Below are positions 41,742 to 51,019 of a DNA stretch of 64,000 bases, piece by piece. The translations under genes and the position numbers were made by a program. How positions within the stretch are numbered: the stretch's first letter is position 1; each line of letters opens with the position of its first letter. Below the pieces are notes generated by a model that saw nothing but the letters and a program-made list of their open reading frames with translations, searched no databases and was not told where the DNA came from. Source of the DNA: Brevibacillus humidisoli (GTDB lineage: Bacteria; Bacillota; Bacilli; Brevibacillales; Brevibacillaceae); contig NZ_CP087263.1 of NCBI RefSeq assembly GCF_020923435.1, positions 1,631,970 to 1,695,969 on the forward strand, written 5' to 3'.

Positions 41742-41764
41742 GGTGCCTAAAAGGCACCTCTTTT
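41742..41764 (+). terminator. Intra-operon attenuating hairpin
   Basis: GGTGCCT (41742-41748) pairs with AGGCACC (41752-41758) around a 3-base loop and is followed by TCTTTTCC. It lies between the binding-protein and permease genes, where partial termination is commonly used to make more binding protein than permease. Confidence 0.65.
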
Positions 41765-41794
41765 CCGGAACACGGCAGAAGGGAGAGATGACGC

Positions 41795-42469
41795 ATGCAG
41801 CTTGACTTCCTGGTACTGTTCGAAGGTGAGAACTTCTCCGCACTGATGAGCGGACTGTGGGTTACCGTCTCCATGACCTTTATGGCCCTGATTCTTAGCT
41901 CGTGCATCGGGCTGGTGGTGGGACTGGGGAGGATGTCGTCCAACCGGTTGTTCTCTTCGCTTTCCTCTTGTTATCTGGCTTGGTTCCGGGGCACCCCGCT
42001 GCTGGTCCAGCTGATGATTCTCTACTATGGCTTGGCGATCGGCATGCAGATTGACCTGAGTGCCTCGATGGCAGGGGTGCTGGGTCTTGGCATGTACAGC
42101 GGCTCCTACGTTTCCGAGATTGTTCGCGGTGCGATTCAATCGATTGACAAGGGACAGATGGAAGCGGGGCGTTCACTAGGGATGAGTCACTGGCAGACGA
42201 TGCGCAAAGTGATTCTGCCGCAGGCAGTCCGGCGGATGCTCCCTCCTCTTGGCAACGAGTTTATCGCGCTGACCAAAAACTCGTCACCGCTGTCGGTCAT
42301 CACCGTTTCGGAACTGATGCGGGCAGGGAACCTGATCGTCGCGAACAACTTCCGCTATTTCGAAATCTATCTGGGCATTGCCCTGCTCTATTTCCTGGTC
42401 AACTTCACGATCTCCAAGGTAATCGGTTACTTTGAACGCAAAATGAGCGCAGGGGGGGCGAGAGGATGA
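41795..42469 (+). CDS. Polar amino acid ABC transporter permease
   Basis: This 224-residue permease has about five membrane segments and the EAA loop [31 protein letters not shown] split across the ATPase contact, as in HisM/GlnP/GltK proteins. It should form a homodimer with the ATPase encoded next. The ATG has GGGAGAG upstream, and the 3' end overlaps the ATPase gene by four bases. Confidence 0.92.
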   Translation: MQLDFLVLFEGENFSALMSGLWVTVSMTFMALILSSCIGLVVGLGRMSSNRLFSSLSSCYLAWFRGTPLLVQLMILYYGLAIGMQIDLSASMAGVLGLGMYSGSYVSEIVRGAIQSIDKGQMEAGRSLGMSHWQTMRKVILPQAVRRMLPPLGNEFIALTKNSSPLSVITVSELMRAGNLIVANNFRYFEIYLGIALLYFLVNFTISKVIGYFERKMSAGGARG

Positions 42470-43224
42470 TTCGCGTCGAGGGGATCAACAAGCATTACGG
42501 TGATGTGCATGTGCTCAAAGACGTCTCGTTAACCGTCGAAAAGGGGGAAGTGGTCGTCATCATCGGCCCGAGCGGTTCCGGCAAAAGTACGCTGCTGCGC
42601 TGCATGAACTACCTCGAACAGATTCAGGACGGTGCGATCGCCATCGAAGGCAAACCGATCGGCCTGATCAAAACGGAGAAGAAAGTAAAGGAAATGCCAG
42701 AGCATCAGCTAAACCAGATACGTTCCGAGGTAGGGATGGTGTTTCAAAACTTCAACCTGTTCCCGCATCGGAGCGTGCTCGAGAATATCATCATGGCCCC
42801 GATGACGGTACGTCGGATGGCTAGACCGGAAGCGGTTTCGCTGGCACGCGAACTTCTTGCCAAGGTGGGCCTGTCGGACAAGGCGGACGCCTATCCGGAC
42901 AACCTCTCCGGCGGGCAGAAACAGCGGGTGGCGATTGCCCGGGCACTAGCGATGAAGCCAAAAGTGATGCTCTTTGATGAACCGACCTCCGCACTCGACC
43001 CGGAACTGGTCGGTGAAGTGCTTGGCGTGATGAAGGAGTTGGCCCGTGAAGGGATGACGATGGTGGTCGTGACACACGAGATGGGCTTCGCCCGGGAAGT
43101 GGCTGATCGCGTCGTGGTCATGGACGATGGTCGATTGATCGAAGAGGGAACGCCGGACAAGATTTTCTCCAGTCCCGACAACCCGCGCACCCGTCTATTT
43201 CTAAGCAAGGTTCTTAGCCATTGA
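42466..43224 (+). CDS. Polar amino acid ABC transporter ATPase
   Basis: This 252-residue ATPase has Walker [10 protein letters not shown], the Q-loop FQNFNLFPH, signature [16 protein letters not shown], Walker [15 protein letters not shown] and the switch His in VTHEMGFA. FNLFPHxSVLENI is characteristic of the GlnQ/HisP group of polar amino acid importers. It completes the importer with the two upstream genes. Confidence 0.94.
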   Translation: MIRVEGINKHYGDVHVLKDVSLTVEKGEVVVIIGPSGSGKSTLLRCMNYLEQIQDGAIAIEGKPIGLIKTEKKVKEMPEHQLNQIRSEVGMVFQNFNLFPHRSVLENIIMAPMTVRRMARPEAVSLARELLAKVGLSDKADAYPDNLSGGQKQRVAIARALAMKPKVMLFDEPTSALDPELVGEVLGVMKELAREGMTMVVVTHEMGFAREVADRVVVMDDGRLIEEGTPDKIFSSPDNPRTRLFLSKVLSH

Positions 43225-43257
43225 TCATTCGAACTAACAGTTAGGGAGGAACGGTAG

Positions 43258-44232
43258 ATGAGCGAGTTTTCCTATCTTACGGCACCACCGGTTCGTTTTG
43301 CACCTGGCAAAGGAGATCCCTATGTGACCCGTTTGTCTGACTGGATTCAGACTGATGGGCTTTCGGAAGGGGACCCAGAGCTGCTGCTGATCGGGGTGCC
43401 GCTGTCGAAAAGTTCGATCAGTTTTTCCGGGGCGCACAGCCATCCGCAGCAGTTCCGCCAGCTGTGGACTTCTTTTACCACCTATAATATGGACGAAGAT
43501 ATCGACTTGGCTGGTCTGACCGCTGTCGATCTGGGGGACATCAAGATGCACATCACGGATATTCCCCAGTGTCACTACAATATTGAGGAAGCGCTGCATG
43601 AAGTGACTTCTCGCTATGCTGGATTACCCGTACTGGTGGGAGGCGATCACTCCATCACGTACCCGGCGATTCGCGGGATCAACCGCAGCCGCCAGCAGCG
43701 GGTGGGGCTGATCCAGTTTGATGCCCATCTCGATGTGCGTGACACGCAGTACGGCGGCCGTTCCAACGGGACGCCCATCCGCAGTCTGATCGAAACCAAC
43801 ACCATCCGCGCCGAGGATATCGTATCGATCGGGCTGAGAAGCTTTGCCAATTCAAAAGAGTACCGGCAGTACGCAGAGCAGCAGGGGATGACGTTGTTTA
43901 CGGCCAAACATGTTCAGCAGACAGGAATCAAGCAGGTTCTAGAGTGGGCGGTCAACTTTTTGGAATCCAAGTGTGATGTGATCTATGCCACCTTTGACAT
44001 CGATGTGATGGATCAGTCGTTGGTACCGGGCGTACCGGCGATCGGACCGGCTGGTTTATCGGCCGAAGACGTGTTTTACAGCGCGTACCAACTGGGATGC
44101 CTGCGAAACGTAATCGGCATGGACATGGTCTGCGTCGACCCGACCAAGGATGTGCGGGACGCAACATCCCGTGTTGCGCTGCATGTATTCTTGCACTTTG
44201 CTTCTGGATATTACAGGCGGTTGAGGGGATGA
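43258..44232 (+). CDS. Arginase/agmatinase-family ureohydrolase
   Basis: This 324-residue enzyme has all the binuclear manganese motifs of the family: GGDHS, DAHLDVRD, and the FDIDVMDQSLVPG loop. These hydrolyse guanidino groups to urea, or formimidoyl-glutamate to formamide. GRSNGTPIR near the active site is found in agmatinase and formimidoylglutamase-like members; the sequence does not settle the substrate. It is the last gene of the sigma-54-type operon with an amino acid importer, suggesting breakdown of an imported guanidino amino compound. The ATG has TTAGGGAGGAA upstream. Confidence 0.88.
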   Translation: MSEFSYLTAPPVRFAPGKGDPYVTRLSDWIQTDGLSEGDPELLLIGVPLSKSSISFSGAHSHPQQFRQLWTSFTTYNMDEDIDLAGLTAVDLGDIKMHITDIPQCHYNIEEALHEVTSRYAGLPVLVGGDHSITYPAIRGINRSRQQRVGLIQFDAHLDVRDTQYGGRSNGTPIRSLIETNTIRAEDIVSIGLRSFANSKEYRQYAEQQGMTLFTAKHVQQTGIKQVLEWAVNFLESKCDVIYATFDIDVMDQSLVPGVPAIGPAGLSAEDVFYSAYQLGCLRNVIGMDMVCVDPTKDVRDATSRVALHVFLHFASGYYRRLRG

Positions 44233-44273
44233 GCGTACACTAGAAACGCGTGGCGGCAGTTGATAAGACAAAA

Positions 44274-44329
44274 GGGGCGCTCCATTTGTTGATCACTTTT
44301 CGATCATCTGGAGGATGCCCCGTTTTTTT
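44274..44329 (+). terminator. Terminator after the ureohydrolase gene
   Basis: GGGGC (44274-44278) with CTCC (44280-44283) pairs to GGAG and GCCCC (44317-44321) across a long loop and is followed by seven T residues. Confidence 0.75.
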
Positions 44330-44486
44330 GTTATCCCCAATTGCCGCTCTTACGTGCTGTACGCAGGTGTTTCATGAGCAGAACCACGGTACCTTTATCC
44401 CTCAATCGAACGTAAAAGGCAGATGCAACCTTTATCGCGTTCCATTCGTAATCGAAGTGACAGGCAGGATGCTGATAGGGGGCAAG

Positions 44487-44651
44487 ATGGTGCTGTTGAT
44501 CAATCTGGTCATGATATTGTTTTGCGCCCTTTTGCTCGTCACGATTGGTGTTGTCCTCTACTTTTCTGATCGGTCGATTATTCGACGAGACGTACGATTC
44601 GTTTCTTCTTCCACGACAAACGATAGTAAGAATATTGCAGCGCGAGATTGA
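44487..44651 (+). CDS. Possible small single-pass membrane protein
   Basis: A 54-codon frame begins at ATG 44487 with ATAGGGGGC upstream. It encodes one strong membrane helix (LLINLVMILFCALLLVTIGV) and a charged tail. Its 3' end overlaps the 3' end of the MATE gene on the other strand, so the coding evidence is weak, and no family is recognised. Confidence 0.3.
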   Translation: MVLLINLVMILFCALLLVTIGVVLYFSDRSIIRRDVRFVSSSTTNDSKNIAARD

Positions 44652-45984
44652 CGATGAAAGCGGCCGGATATCCGATCCAAATCCCCAGTATGCCAAGGCT
44701 GCTGTAGTGTGAGAGTACGTAAGCAACAGGAACTTCGACACACCAGATCGAGAGAATGCTGAACACCGTTGGCCACAGCACAGTCCCGCTCGCCCGCATC
44801 GTAGCCGCAATGACGAGAGTATGGCCGAACACAAGATAACTCCAGAGCGTGATGATGAGCAAACGGTGGGCGATATCAAGTGTTTCCTTGCTGGTCAGGA
44901 ACAAAGAGAGCAGTTGTTGCGAGAACAGATAGACAAGCAGGATGATCACACCACCGATGGCATAGTTGAGCAGGATGCCCGCCCGTATCACCTGCTTCAG
45001 CCGATCAAACTGATTTGCCCCAATCGACTGGGCGGCAAATATCGAGACGGCAATACTTAGACTAATGGCAGGCATCGATACATAACTGACTACTTGATTC
45101 ACTGCACCGTAGGCTGCGGTAGCATCGGATCCATAGTAGTTGACGAATGAGATGACGGCAACTTCGGCGAGTGATACGAGGATCATGTTGATGCTTGAAG
45201 GAATGCCGAGGCGCAGCAGCAACTGCAACAATCCCTTGTCGATCCGCAGGTGCTTGCGGACAGAAGCATCAAATCGCAAAACGTGCTTTGTTTTGTTCAG
45301 ATAGATCAGCATGATCACAAAGGTTGTAACCGCTGAAGCTACCGATGCGTATGCGGCCCCGTAGATACCGAGGCTTGGAAACCCCAGCCAGCCAAAGATC
45401 AGCACCGGAAGCAAAGCCACATTGAGCGCCGTGCTGACAATCAGAAAGTAAAACGGTGTCTTGGAATCCCCAATCCCACGGATAAAGGTGGTATAGGCAA
45501 TATACAAAAACATAACCGGCATCGACCAAAACAAGATTCGTGCGTAGTGAACGCTTACGTCAATAATATTGCCCGGTGTCCCTAACCATCGCAAGATATC
45601 CCAGGCAAAAAGACTGCCGATAATCGCCAGAACCAATCCGAGGATAAAGGTAAAGGTGAGAGTGGTACCGATGATTGCCTTTAATCGTTCTTCATTACGT
45701 GCGCCATATGCCTGACCGATCAAGATGGAACTGCCGGAACCGATCCCGATCGTGAACGAAATCAGTAGAAAAAACAAAGGAAAGAAGGCTGAAATGGCGG
45801 CCAAGGCATCGACACCGATCCAACGACCGACCACGATCATGCCAACCAACTGTCCCACTGATTGCAGAGCATTGCTGAGCAGCAGAGGGACGAGAAACGT
45901 GAGCATCAAACGCCATACGGGTTTGTTGTCCGCTTCCATCGTCTGCGAATCAAAGCCTTGTTTACTACCGTCTAGGGGCTTCAT
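44578..45984 (-). CDS. MATE-family efflux transporter
   Basis: This 468-residue protein has about twelve membrane segments and the two-fold MATE repeat. SVGQLVGMIVVGRWIGVDALAAIS is typical of the first repeat, and YGAVNQVVSYVSMPAISLSIAVSIFAAQ of the second (given here in shortened form). It exports cationic drugs or metabolites using an H+ or Na+ gradient. It is a monocistronic gene on the minus strand after the ureohydrolase terminator. No link with the cluster is evident. TGAAAAATGAAGCCC at the start suggests a weak ribosome site. Confidence 0.9.
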   Translation of the reverse strand: MKPLDGSKQGFDSQTMEADNKPVWRLMLTFLVPLLLSNALQSVGQLVGMIVVGRWIGVDALAAISAFFPLFFLLISFTIGIGSGSSILIGQAYGARNEERLKAIIGTTLTFTFILGLVLAIIGSLFAWDILRWLGTPGNIIDVSVHYARILFWSMPVMFLYIAYTTFIRGIGDSKTPFYFLIVSTALNVALLPVLIFGWLGFPSLGIYGAAYASVASAVTTFVIMLIYLNKTKHVLRFDASVRKHLRIDKGLLQLLLRLGIPSSINMILVSLAEVAVISFVNYYGSDATAAYGAVNQVVSYVSMPAISLSIAVSIFAAQSIGANQFDRLKQVIRAGILLNYAIGGVIILLVYLFSQQLLSLFLTSKETLDIAHRLLIITLWSYLVFGHTLVIAATMRASGTVLWPTVFSILSIWCVEVPVAYVLSHYSSLGILGIWIGYPAAFIVNLALQYSYYRLSWKKKRIVRLVE

Positions 45985-46204
45985 TTTTCATTTCTCCTCG
46001 TCTGTTATCCAGCGCAACAAATAAACAATATTCATTTTAGTCTATCTGATAATAGACATTATAACTATACATCTATAAAATATCAAGCGCAATCCTCTTT
46101 CTTTGCTCTAACCGACGGTTTCAAGTCAAAGCCGCCTCAAAAAGAATTCGTTCGTCGAGGAAGAACGTTACCAACGAAAAAAGGTAAGAGAATGAGATGA
46201 GCCA

Positions 46205-47420
46205 CTACCTGTTGGCGTGTAAACCAGGTCGGTTCGCGTTCCGCAGATGCCAGCACTGCACTAGCCCACCTGACAGCAGCAGGCCGGCGGAACATGAAAA
46301 CAGCCATTCCCCGCCGTAGGATACCATTACGATACTCCCCAGATAAGGACCAAACGATCGGGAAATGTCCCAGTGCAGCCCGTAGAGCGAAAAATAACGA
46401 CCGCGCAGCGATGCTGGCGCTCGCAGCGAAACCGTTGTCAACAGTTGCGTAAGGCCAATGCTTTCCCCGAAAAACCAATACCAACTGGAGGAATATCAGC
46501 AAGAAGACGCTGTTGGAAAAAGCGTAACCTAGGGAGACGATTGCAAAGCAGACATACGAGATCCAGATCAGCAAGTGGGCCGAGATGTGTCGTGTTCGCA
46601 GCACTAACCAGTACTCCAGGAGAATCGAGAGGATCGCTTTGCTGGTCGCCAACCATGAGAGAAGGGATACGGGATCATCAAAGGTCGCCCGCAAGTGAAG
46701 CTGCAGGTTGGTCTCCGCCTACGCGTAAAACAGGCTGATGGGAAGAGTTAACAGCATCATCGTGATGATTGGACGAAGCGAGACCATCGTGAGCGGCTGT
46801 GTATGATGGCTGATCGTATCACATGCCGCAACAGTGGGCAGGCTTTCCTGCAGTTTCCATCTGATTGCAACTGCGTACATAGTGAGCAACAAGGCGGAAC
46901 AGACAAAAGCAAAGGCTGGGTCTGCCCGATAGATCCATAGTCCGAGCAAGGGACCGATAGCAGCGCCAACCGAACCGGCCGTACTGAACAGTGCAAACAC
47001 TTCCGCCTGCCGCTCAGGCGGCACCGTGTCGGCCACGATTGCGCGCTCTGCAGGGATATACAGTGAGCGGCCGGCGCCATTGACGATGTAAAGCAGGGCA
47101 AAAGCCGCTACTGATTCGGCGAAGCTCATTCCCAACATGGCAGCCGCCTGAAGGATCAGAGCGATCACCAGGATTCGCTTTCTGCCGAAGCGATCCGTCA
47201 CTTCCCCAGAGATGATCGACAGTATCATCTCGCTAAACGGCTGCAGTCCGATGACGATCATGGTCATCGCAACAGATCCGCCTAGCTTGTCATGCAGGTA
47301 GAGTACGAGAAACGGAGCGATCATTCCGGCGGTAAGTTCGATGATCGCACCACCAAGCAGACCCACCCAAACGACCGGTGGATACTGCTTGATCACGTGC
47401 ATAGGCAGGAATCGTCCCAT
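46205..47420 (-). pseudogene. MFS transporter pseudogene (amber stop and frameshift)
   Basis: This was a major facilitator transporter of about 400 residues. The N-terminal half is intact from ATG 47420 and includes the A-like motif SGEVTDRFGRKRILV. An in-frame TAG at 46719-46721 interrupts it exactly where the family usually has a Gln (LFYA-stop-AETNLQLHL). Reading continues in frame to about 46470, where one extra base near the CCCC/AAAAA runs at 46462-46476 shifts the frame; the true C-terminus (LRGRYFSLYGLHWDI and following) is in another frame ending at 46205. Two independent lesions make function unlikely. The divergent neighbour is an SgrR-type regulator. Confidence 0.85.
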
Positions 47421-47540
47421 CAGCTATCCTATCCTTCTTCCTTTGGTAGAGTTGGCTTTCATTTTAGACGTGGAGGAAGAAGTAGAAAAAGGGTACAATG
47501 TTTCCTACATATCTTTCAGGTTTTTGTGGGAGTGGGGCAG

Positions 47541-49379
47541 ATGCAGTTGTTGGATGACTATCTCCGATTGGTGAGTGCTTGCGGCAATCCTGGGACAGGA
47601 AGAGCAGTAGAGATATCGCTCGCCGAGGTGGCAGAGATCTTGTGCTGCACAGAGCGCAACGCCAAACTGGTCATTAAAAAAATGCAAACCCGACACTGGC
47701 TGGCCTGGGAGCCTGGGCGAGGGAGAGGTCACCGTTCGCGTATCACCTTCTTCTTTCCGGCAGATGAGCTGTTGTTCACTGTTGCCAGAGAATGGGTGCT
47801 GACAGGGGAGATTCAGACGGCCCGCAGGCTGATCGCACGTCAAGCCGTCGACTATCCCAAGCTGGCAGAGCGTTTTCAGCGCTGGATGCTGAGCCAGTTT
47901 GGGCTACATGTGGAAAGTCAGGGGAAGCGGCGCTGCGACACGCTGCGCCTCTGCTACGAGGATGATATGACGTCATGGCAGATTGATCCTGCATTTCTGC
48001 TGCTGCGTTCAGAAAGTCACTTGTCTCGGCATGTGTTCGATTGTCTAGTTGCTTTTGACCATGAGCAGGAAGAGATCGTTCCCCAGCTTGCTCATCATTG
48101 GGAACGGAACGAATCCGCAACGGAGTGGCTGTTTTACCTGTGCAAAGGGGTATTGTTTCACCATGGACGGGTGTGTGATTCTCATGATGTGCTGCGCAGC
48201 CTGCTTCGCTTGCAGCAGTTGGGCAGTGCGACGCCCCATCATTGGTTGGTAGAAGAAATCAAGCAGATCGAGGCAGTGGACGATGTGACGATTCGGATCC
48301 AGCTGCATCGACCGAATCACCTTTTTTTGCATTTCCTGAGTAAAGAGCCGCTTGCGATCATTCCCTGTGAATACGTGGAACAGGCAGGAGAGGGATTTGG
48401 ACGCATGCCCGTTGGTACGGGACCGTTTCGGTTGTTGCGAAACGATCATTCGATGCTGGTCATGGAGGCGTTTAATTCCTATTTTGGACAACGTCCATTT
48501 CTTGATCGAGTGGAGATCTGGTTCGTTCCTGAGTTGGCAGTGGCACAGGAACAGCAGGACGAGCCGCCCACTATCCATCTAGCGCCGCCTGCAATCGAAC
48601 AGGTTCCGACAGAGGACAGCAACAGCACTCCCTGGAAGCGAAAAGAAAGGCGTGAGAGCTGTTTTCAATACATGAGCATAAACGCCGCCAAGCCGGGAAT
48701 AGGGAAGCGCAAGGCATTTTGGACTGCACTTGACCTGATCCTTGACCGGCGGGAATTGATCGCCCAACTAGGTGGAAGTCGTGAGCAGACAACCGAATGG
48801 ACGATATTCCCTGCAAGCAGTCAGCCATCTAAACCAGAAAGGACAGTTGCAGAGGATCAGATCATCTCTTCCTTATTGGAGCAATGCGGCTATCACGGTG
48901 AAACGCTTTATCTGTACACCTATCCGGAAGCAGATCATCTGCAGGATGCGGAATGGATCGTCCAACGCTGCCAAGAATACGGCATCTCACTGGAAGTGAT
49001 TGCAGCAGGTCCGGCTGAGTTAGCCAACCCGTTCCTGCTGCAACAAGCTGACTTGGTTCTGGACAGTGCCAATATGGACGAACGAGAAGAACGATCCCTG
49101 CTGGAATTCCTCTACAGTGGAATTGGAAGTCTCCGCTATCATCTGCCCGCTGCAATGGCAGAGGAGCTTGGCAAATTGTCTTCCCGTTTGCTCGCAACAC
49201 CTGATGTTCATGAGCGCAGTGTTACCTGTCGGCACATCATCAATCGATTGCTTGACGAACGAATCTATCTGCCATTGTACAGCAATCGGATCGAGATGAT
49301 GGTTCACCACAAGCTGCACGGTATTCGGCTGAATGCGTACGGCTGGATTGACTACCGCCAGGTCTTTCTCCGCGGATAA
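47541..49379 (+). CDS. SgrR-family regulator with solute-binding domain
   Basis: This 612-residue regulator has an SgrR-type N-terminal winged-helix domain (about 1-110; EVAEILCCTERNAKLVIKKMQ is the HTH) and a family 5 solute-binding domain (about 165-570; YEDDMTSWQIDPAF, PVGTGPFRLL). Such proteins bind sugars or peptides in the cytosol and control an adjacent MFS exporter. The ATG at 47541 has GGGAGTGGGG upstream; TACAAT at 47494-47499 may be the -10. Its divergent MFS partner is a pseudogene, so this regulator may have lost its target. Confidence 0.88.
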   Translation: MQLLDDYLRLVSACGNPGTGRAVEISLAEVAEILCCTERNAKLVIKKMQTRHWLAWEPGRGRGHRSRITFFFPADELLFTVAREWVLTGEIQTARRLIARQAVDYPKLAERFQRWMLSQFGLHVESQGKRRCDTLRLCYEDDMTSWQIDPAFLLLRSESHLSRHVFDCLVAFDHEQEEIVPQLAHHWERNESATEWLFYLCKGVLFHHGRVCDSHDVLRSLLRLQQLGSATPHHWLVEEIKQIEAVDDVTIRIQLHRPNHLFLHFLSKEPLAIIPCEYVEQAGEGFGRMPVGTGPFRLLRNDHSMLVMEAFNSYFGQRPFLDRVEIWFVPELAVAQEQQDEPPTIHLAPPAIEQVPTEDSNSTPWKRKERRESCFQYMSINAAKPGIGKRKAFWTALDLILDRRELIAQLGGSREQTTEWTIFPASSQPSKPERTVAEDQIISSLLEQCGYHGETLYLYTYPEADHLQDAEWIVQRCQEYGISLEVIAAGPAELANPFLLQQADLVLDSANMDEREERSLLEFLYSGIGSLRYHLPAAMAEELGKLSSRLLATPDVHERSVTCRHIINRLLDERIYLPLYSNRIEMMVHHKLHGIRLNAYGWIDYRQVFLRG

Positions 49380-49400
49380 CCGTTTAACGCTATCGCCATA

Positions 49401-49436
49401 CAGGCTTATGGAATATCACGCATGCAGGCTTATGGA
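49401..49436. repeat. 12-base direct repeat CAGGCTTATGGA
   Basis: Two perfect copies (49401-49412 and 49425-49436) lie 24 bases apart at the convergent end of the SgrR-type gene and the alcohol dehydrogenase gene, the second copy covering the dehydrogenase stop codon. This looks like a small duplication, with no evident function. Confidence 0.6.
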
Positions 49437-50566
49437 CGAAGTACGACTTTTATGCAGTTGTCATCTTTGGTATCAAAGAGCTCATACCCTTGTCTTGCTT
49501 CAGAGAGCGGCAGCCGATGGGTGATGATGTCGGTCGGATCAAATTCTCCTTTTACAATCATCTCGTAGAGGGTCGGAATGTAATGAATGACGGGTGCCTG
49601 TCCCATCTTTAGTGTAATGCCTCGTGCGAATAAATCACCGAGCGGGAAGGCGTTGTAGCGTGCTCCATACACGCCGACCAATTGGATGGTTCCCCCCTTG
49701 CGGACGCATTGGCTGGCGATCACTATCGCTCCCAGTGCGCCCCCTTGCAGCTTCAACGCGGTTTCAACCAGTTCCAATGCGGTCATTTTCCCGTCGAGAC
49801 CGACGCAATCGATCACCACGTCGGCTCCGCCTTGGGTTATCTCTTTTAGGTAGCGACCTGTGTTTTCGTGCTGGGAAAAATCTACCGTTTCCACCCCATT
49901 CACCCGTTTGGCATGGTCAAGCCGATAGGAGATGTAGTCGACCGCGATTACCCGTTTGGCTCCTTTTTGCCAGGCAAACTTCTGCGTCAGCAGCCCGACG
50001 GGACCTGATCCCAGCACGATCACCGTATCCCCCTCTTTGACACCGGCACTGTCAACCCCCCAATAAGCGGTCGGCACGATGTCAGAGAGGAACAGCAGAT
50101 GCTCATCATCCAACTCACAGTCTTGGGGCACGACAAATGGAGTAAAGTTGCCAAAGGGGACCCGCAGCATTTCCGCCTGTCCGCCAGCGTATCCGCCATA
50201 CGTATCGCTGTATCCCAGAAATCCTCCTGACTCTCCATGGGGATTGGAATTGTCGCAGAGGCTCTCCAGTTGATGCTGGCAGTAGTAGCAGCGTCCGCAT
50301 GCCATGGTGAAGGGAATAATGACGCGGTCTCCTTTCTTTACTCTGTGCACGTCGGGGCCAACCTCTTCCACGATCCCCATCGGTTCATGACCGATCACGT
50401 AACCTTCCGGCAGGTTGGGAACCATCCCGTGAATCAGGTGAAGATCCGATCCACAAATCGCCGTGCTCGTAATTCTGACCAGGATATCCTCCCGATCTTG
50501 CAGGGTGGGGTCCGGCACATCCGCAACCCGCACATCCTTGATCCCCTGAAAGGTGACAGCTTTCAC
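49430..50566 (-). CDS. Zinc-dependent alcohol/formaldehyde dehydrogenase-like protein
   Basis: This 378-residue medium-chain dehydrogenase has the catalytic zinc residues in AICGSDLHLIHG and GHEPMG, the structural zinc cysteines in CGRCYYCQHQLESLC, and the nucleotide loop VLGSGPVGLL with Asp in AVDYISYR, suggesting NAD. GESGGFLGYSDTYGGYAGGQAEMLRVPF is typical of the glutathione-independent formaldehyde dehydrogenase-like group (quoted in parts). I chose the GTG at 50566, which yields MKAVTFQG and lies ten bases after AAAGGA; GTG 50575 is an alternative. It is monocistronic. Confidence 0.88.
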   Translation of the reverse strand: MKAVTFQGIKDVRVADVPDPTLQDREDILVRITSTAICGSDLHLIHGMVPNLPEGYVIGHEPMGIVEEVGPDVHRVKKGDRVIIPFTMACGRCYYCQHQLESLCDNSNPHGESGGFLGYSDTYGGYAGGQAEMLRVPFGNFTPFVVPQDCELDDEHLLFLSDIVPTAYWGVDSAGVKEGDTVIVLGSGPVGLLTQKFAWQKGAKRVIAVDYISYRLDHAKRVNGVETVDFSQHENTGRYLKEITQGGADVVIDCVGLDGKMTALELVETALKLQGGALGAIVIASQCVRKGGTIQLVGVYGARYNAFPLGDLFARGITLKMGQAPVIHYIPTLYEMIVKGEFDPTDIITHRLPLSEARQGYELFDTKDDNCIKVVLRP

Positions 50567-51019
50567 AGCAGACACGTCCTTTTCTGGTTATCCGTTCCTC
50601 TACTAACCTGCTCATTCGCTGCTGGATGTATACGATAGTTCCTGTCAGCATTAATCTTTTGGGCTGATTCCCCAAGCAGAAACGATGTACAGCTAGTTGC
50701 AACAGACGTATGGGAATCGGCTGTTTGGCCGCATGCTTCAAGCTTACCATCCTTTGGATGTTGATCGTTCCCCCTCGCTTGCAACCAATCCCCCCTTACA
50801 TGAGCAACCAACTCAAAGCGGCACGGTATTGCCGGTACGGTTCGTCAACTAAATGCCGCAGACCCCGACATATAGATGACGATGAACGGTAACAAACAAA
50901 CTGGATCCTGCGGGCTCACCTGTCCACACTGGAGAGGTTTTTTACAATGATTGACAAGCGCGCCGAAAAGATCGAAAATTAAGTCAATACGTCAATCCTG
51001 TATCTGTAGGAGGTATACT
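50567..51019. other. 453-bp intergenic region, divergent dehydrogenase / acyl-CoA synthetase
   Basis: No credible coding frame is present. It contains the ribosome site of the leftward gene, a stretch CTGGAGAGGTTTTTT (50928-50942) that resembles a weak terminator, and the promoter of the acyl-CoA synthetase at 50951-50979. I see no riboswitch consensus. Confidence 0.4.
50951..50979 (+). promoter_or_regulatory. Candidate promoter of the acyl-CoA synthetase gene
   Basis: TTGACA at 50951-50956 and GAAAAT at 50974-50979 are separated by 17 bases, 40 bases before the ATG at 51020. Confidence 0.55.

Noticed and set aside
44250-44651. A 133-codon protein in the gap before the MATE gene
   Set aside because: Its first half covers the terminator of the ureohydrolase gene and has no ribosome site; only the short membrane frame from 44487 is kept, with low confidence.
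46137-46694. A separate 185-codon gene at the end of the MFS pseudogene
   Set aside because: Its first part is the natural continuation of the MFS protein after the amber stop, and its end is an out-of-frame tail after the frameshift.
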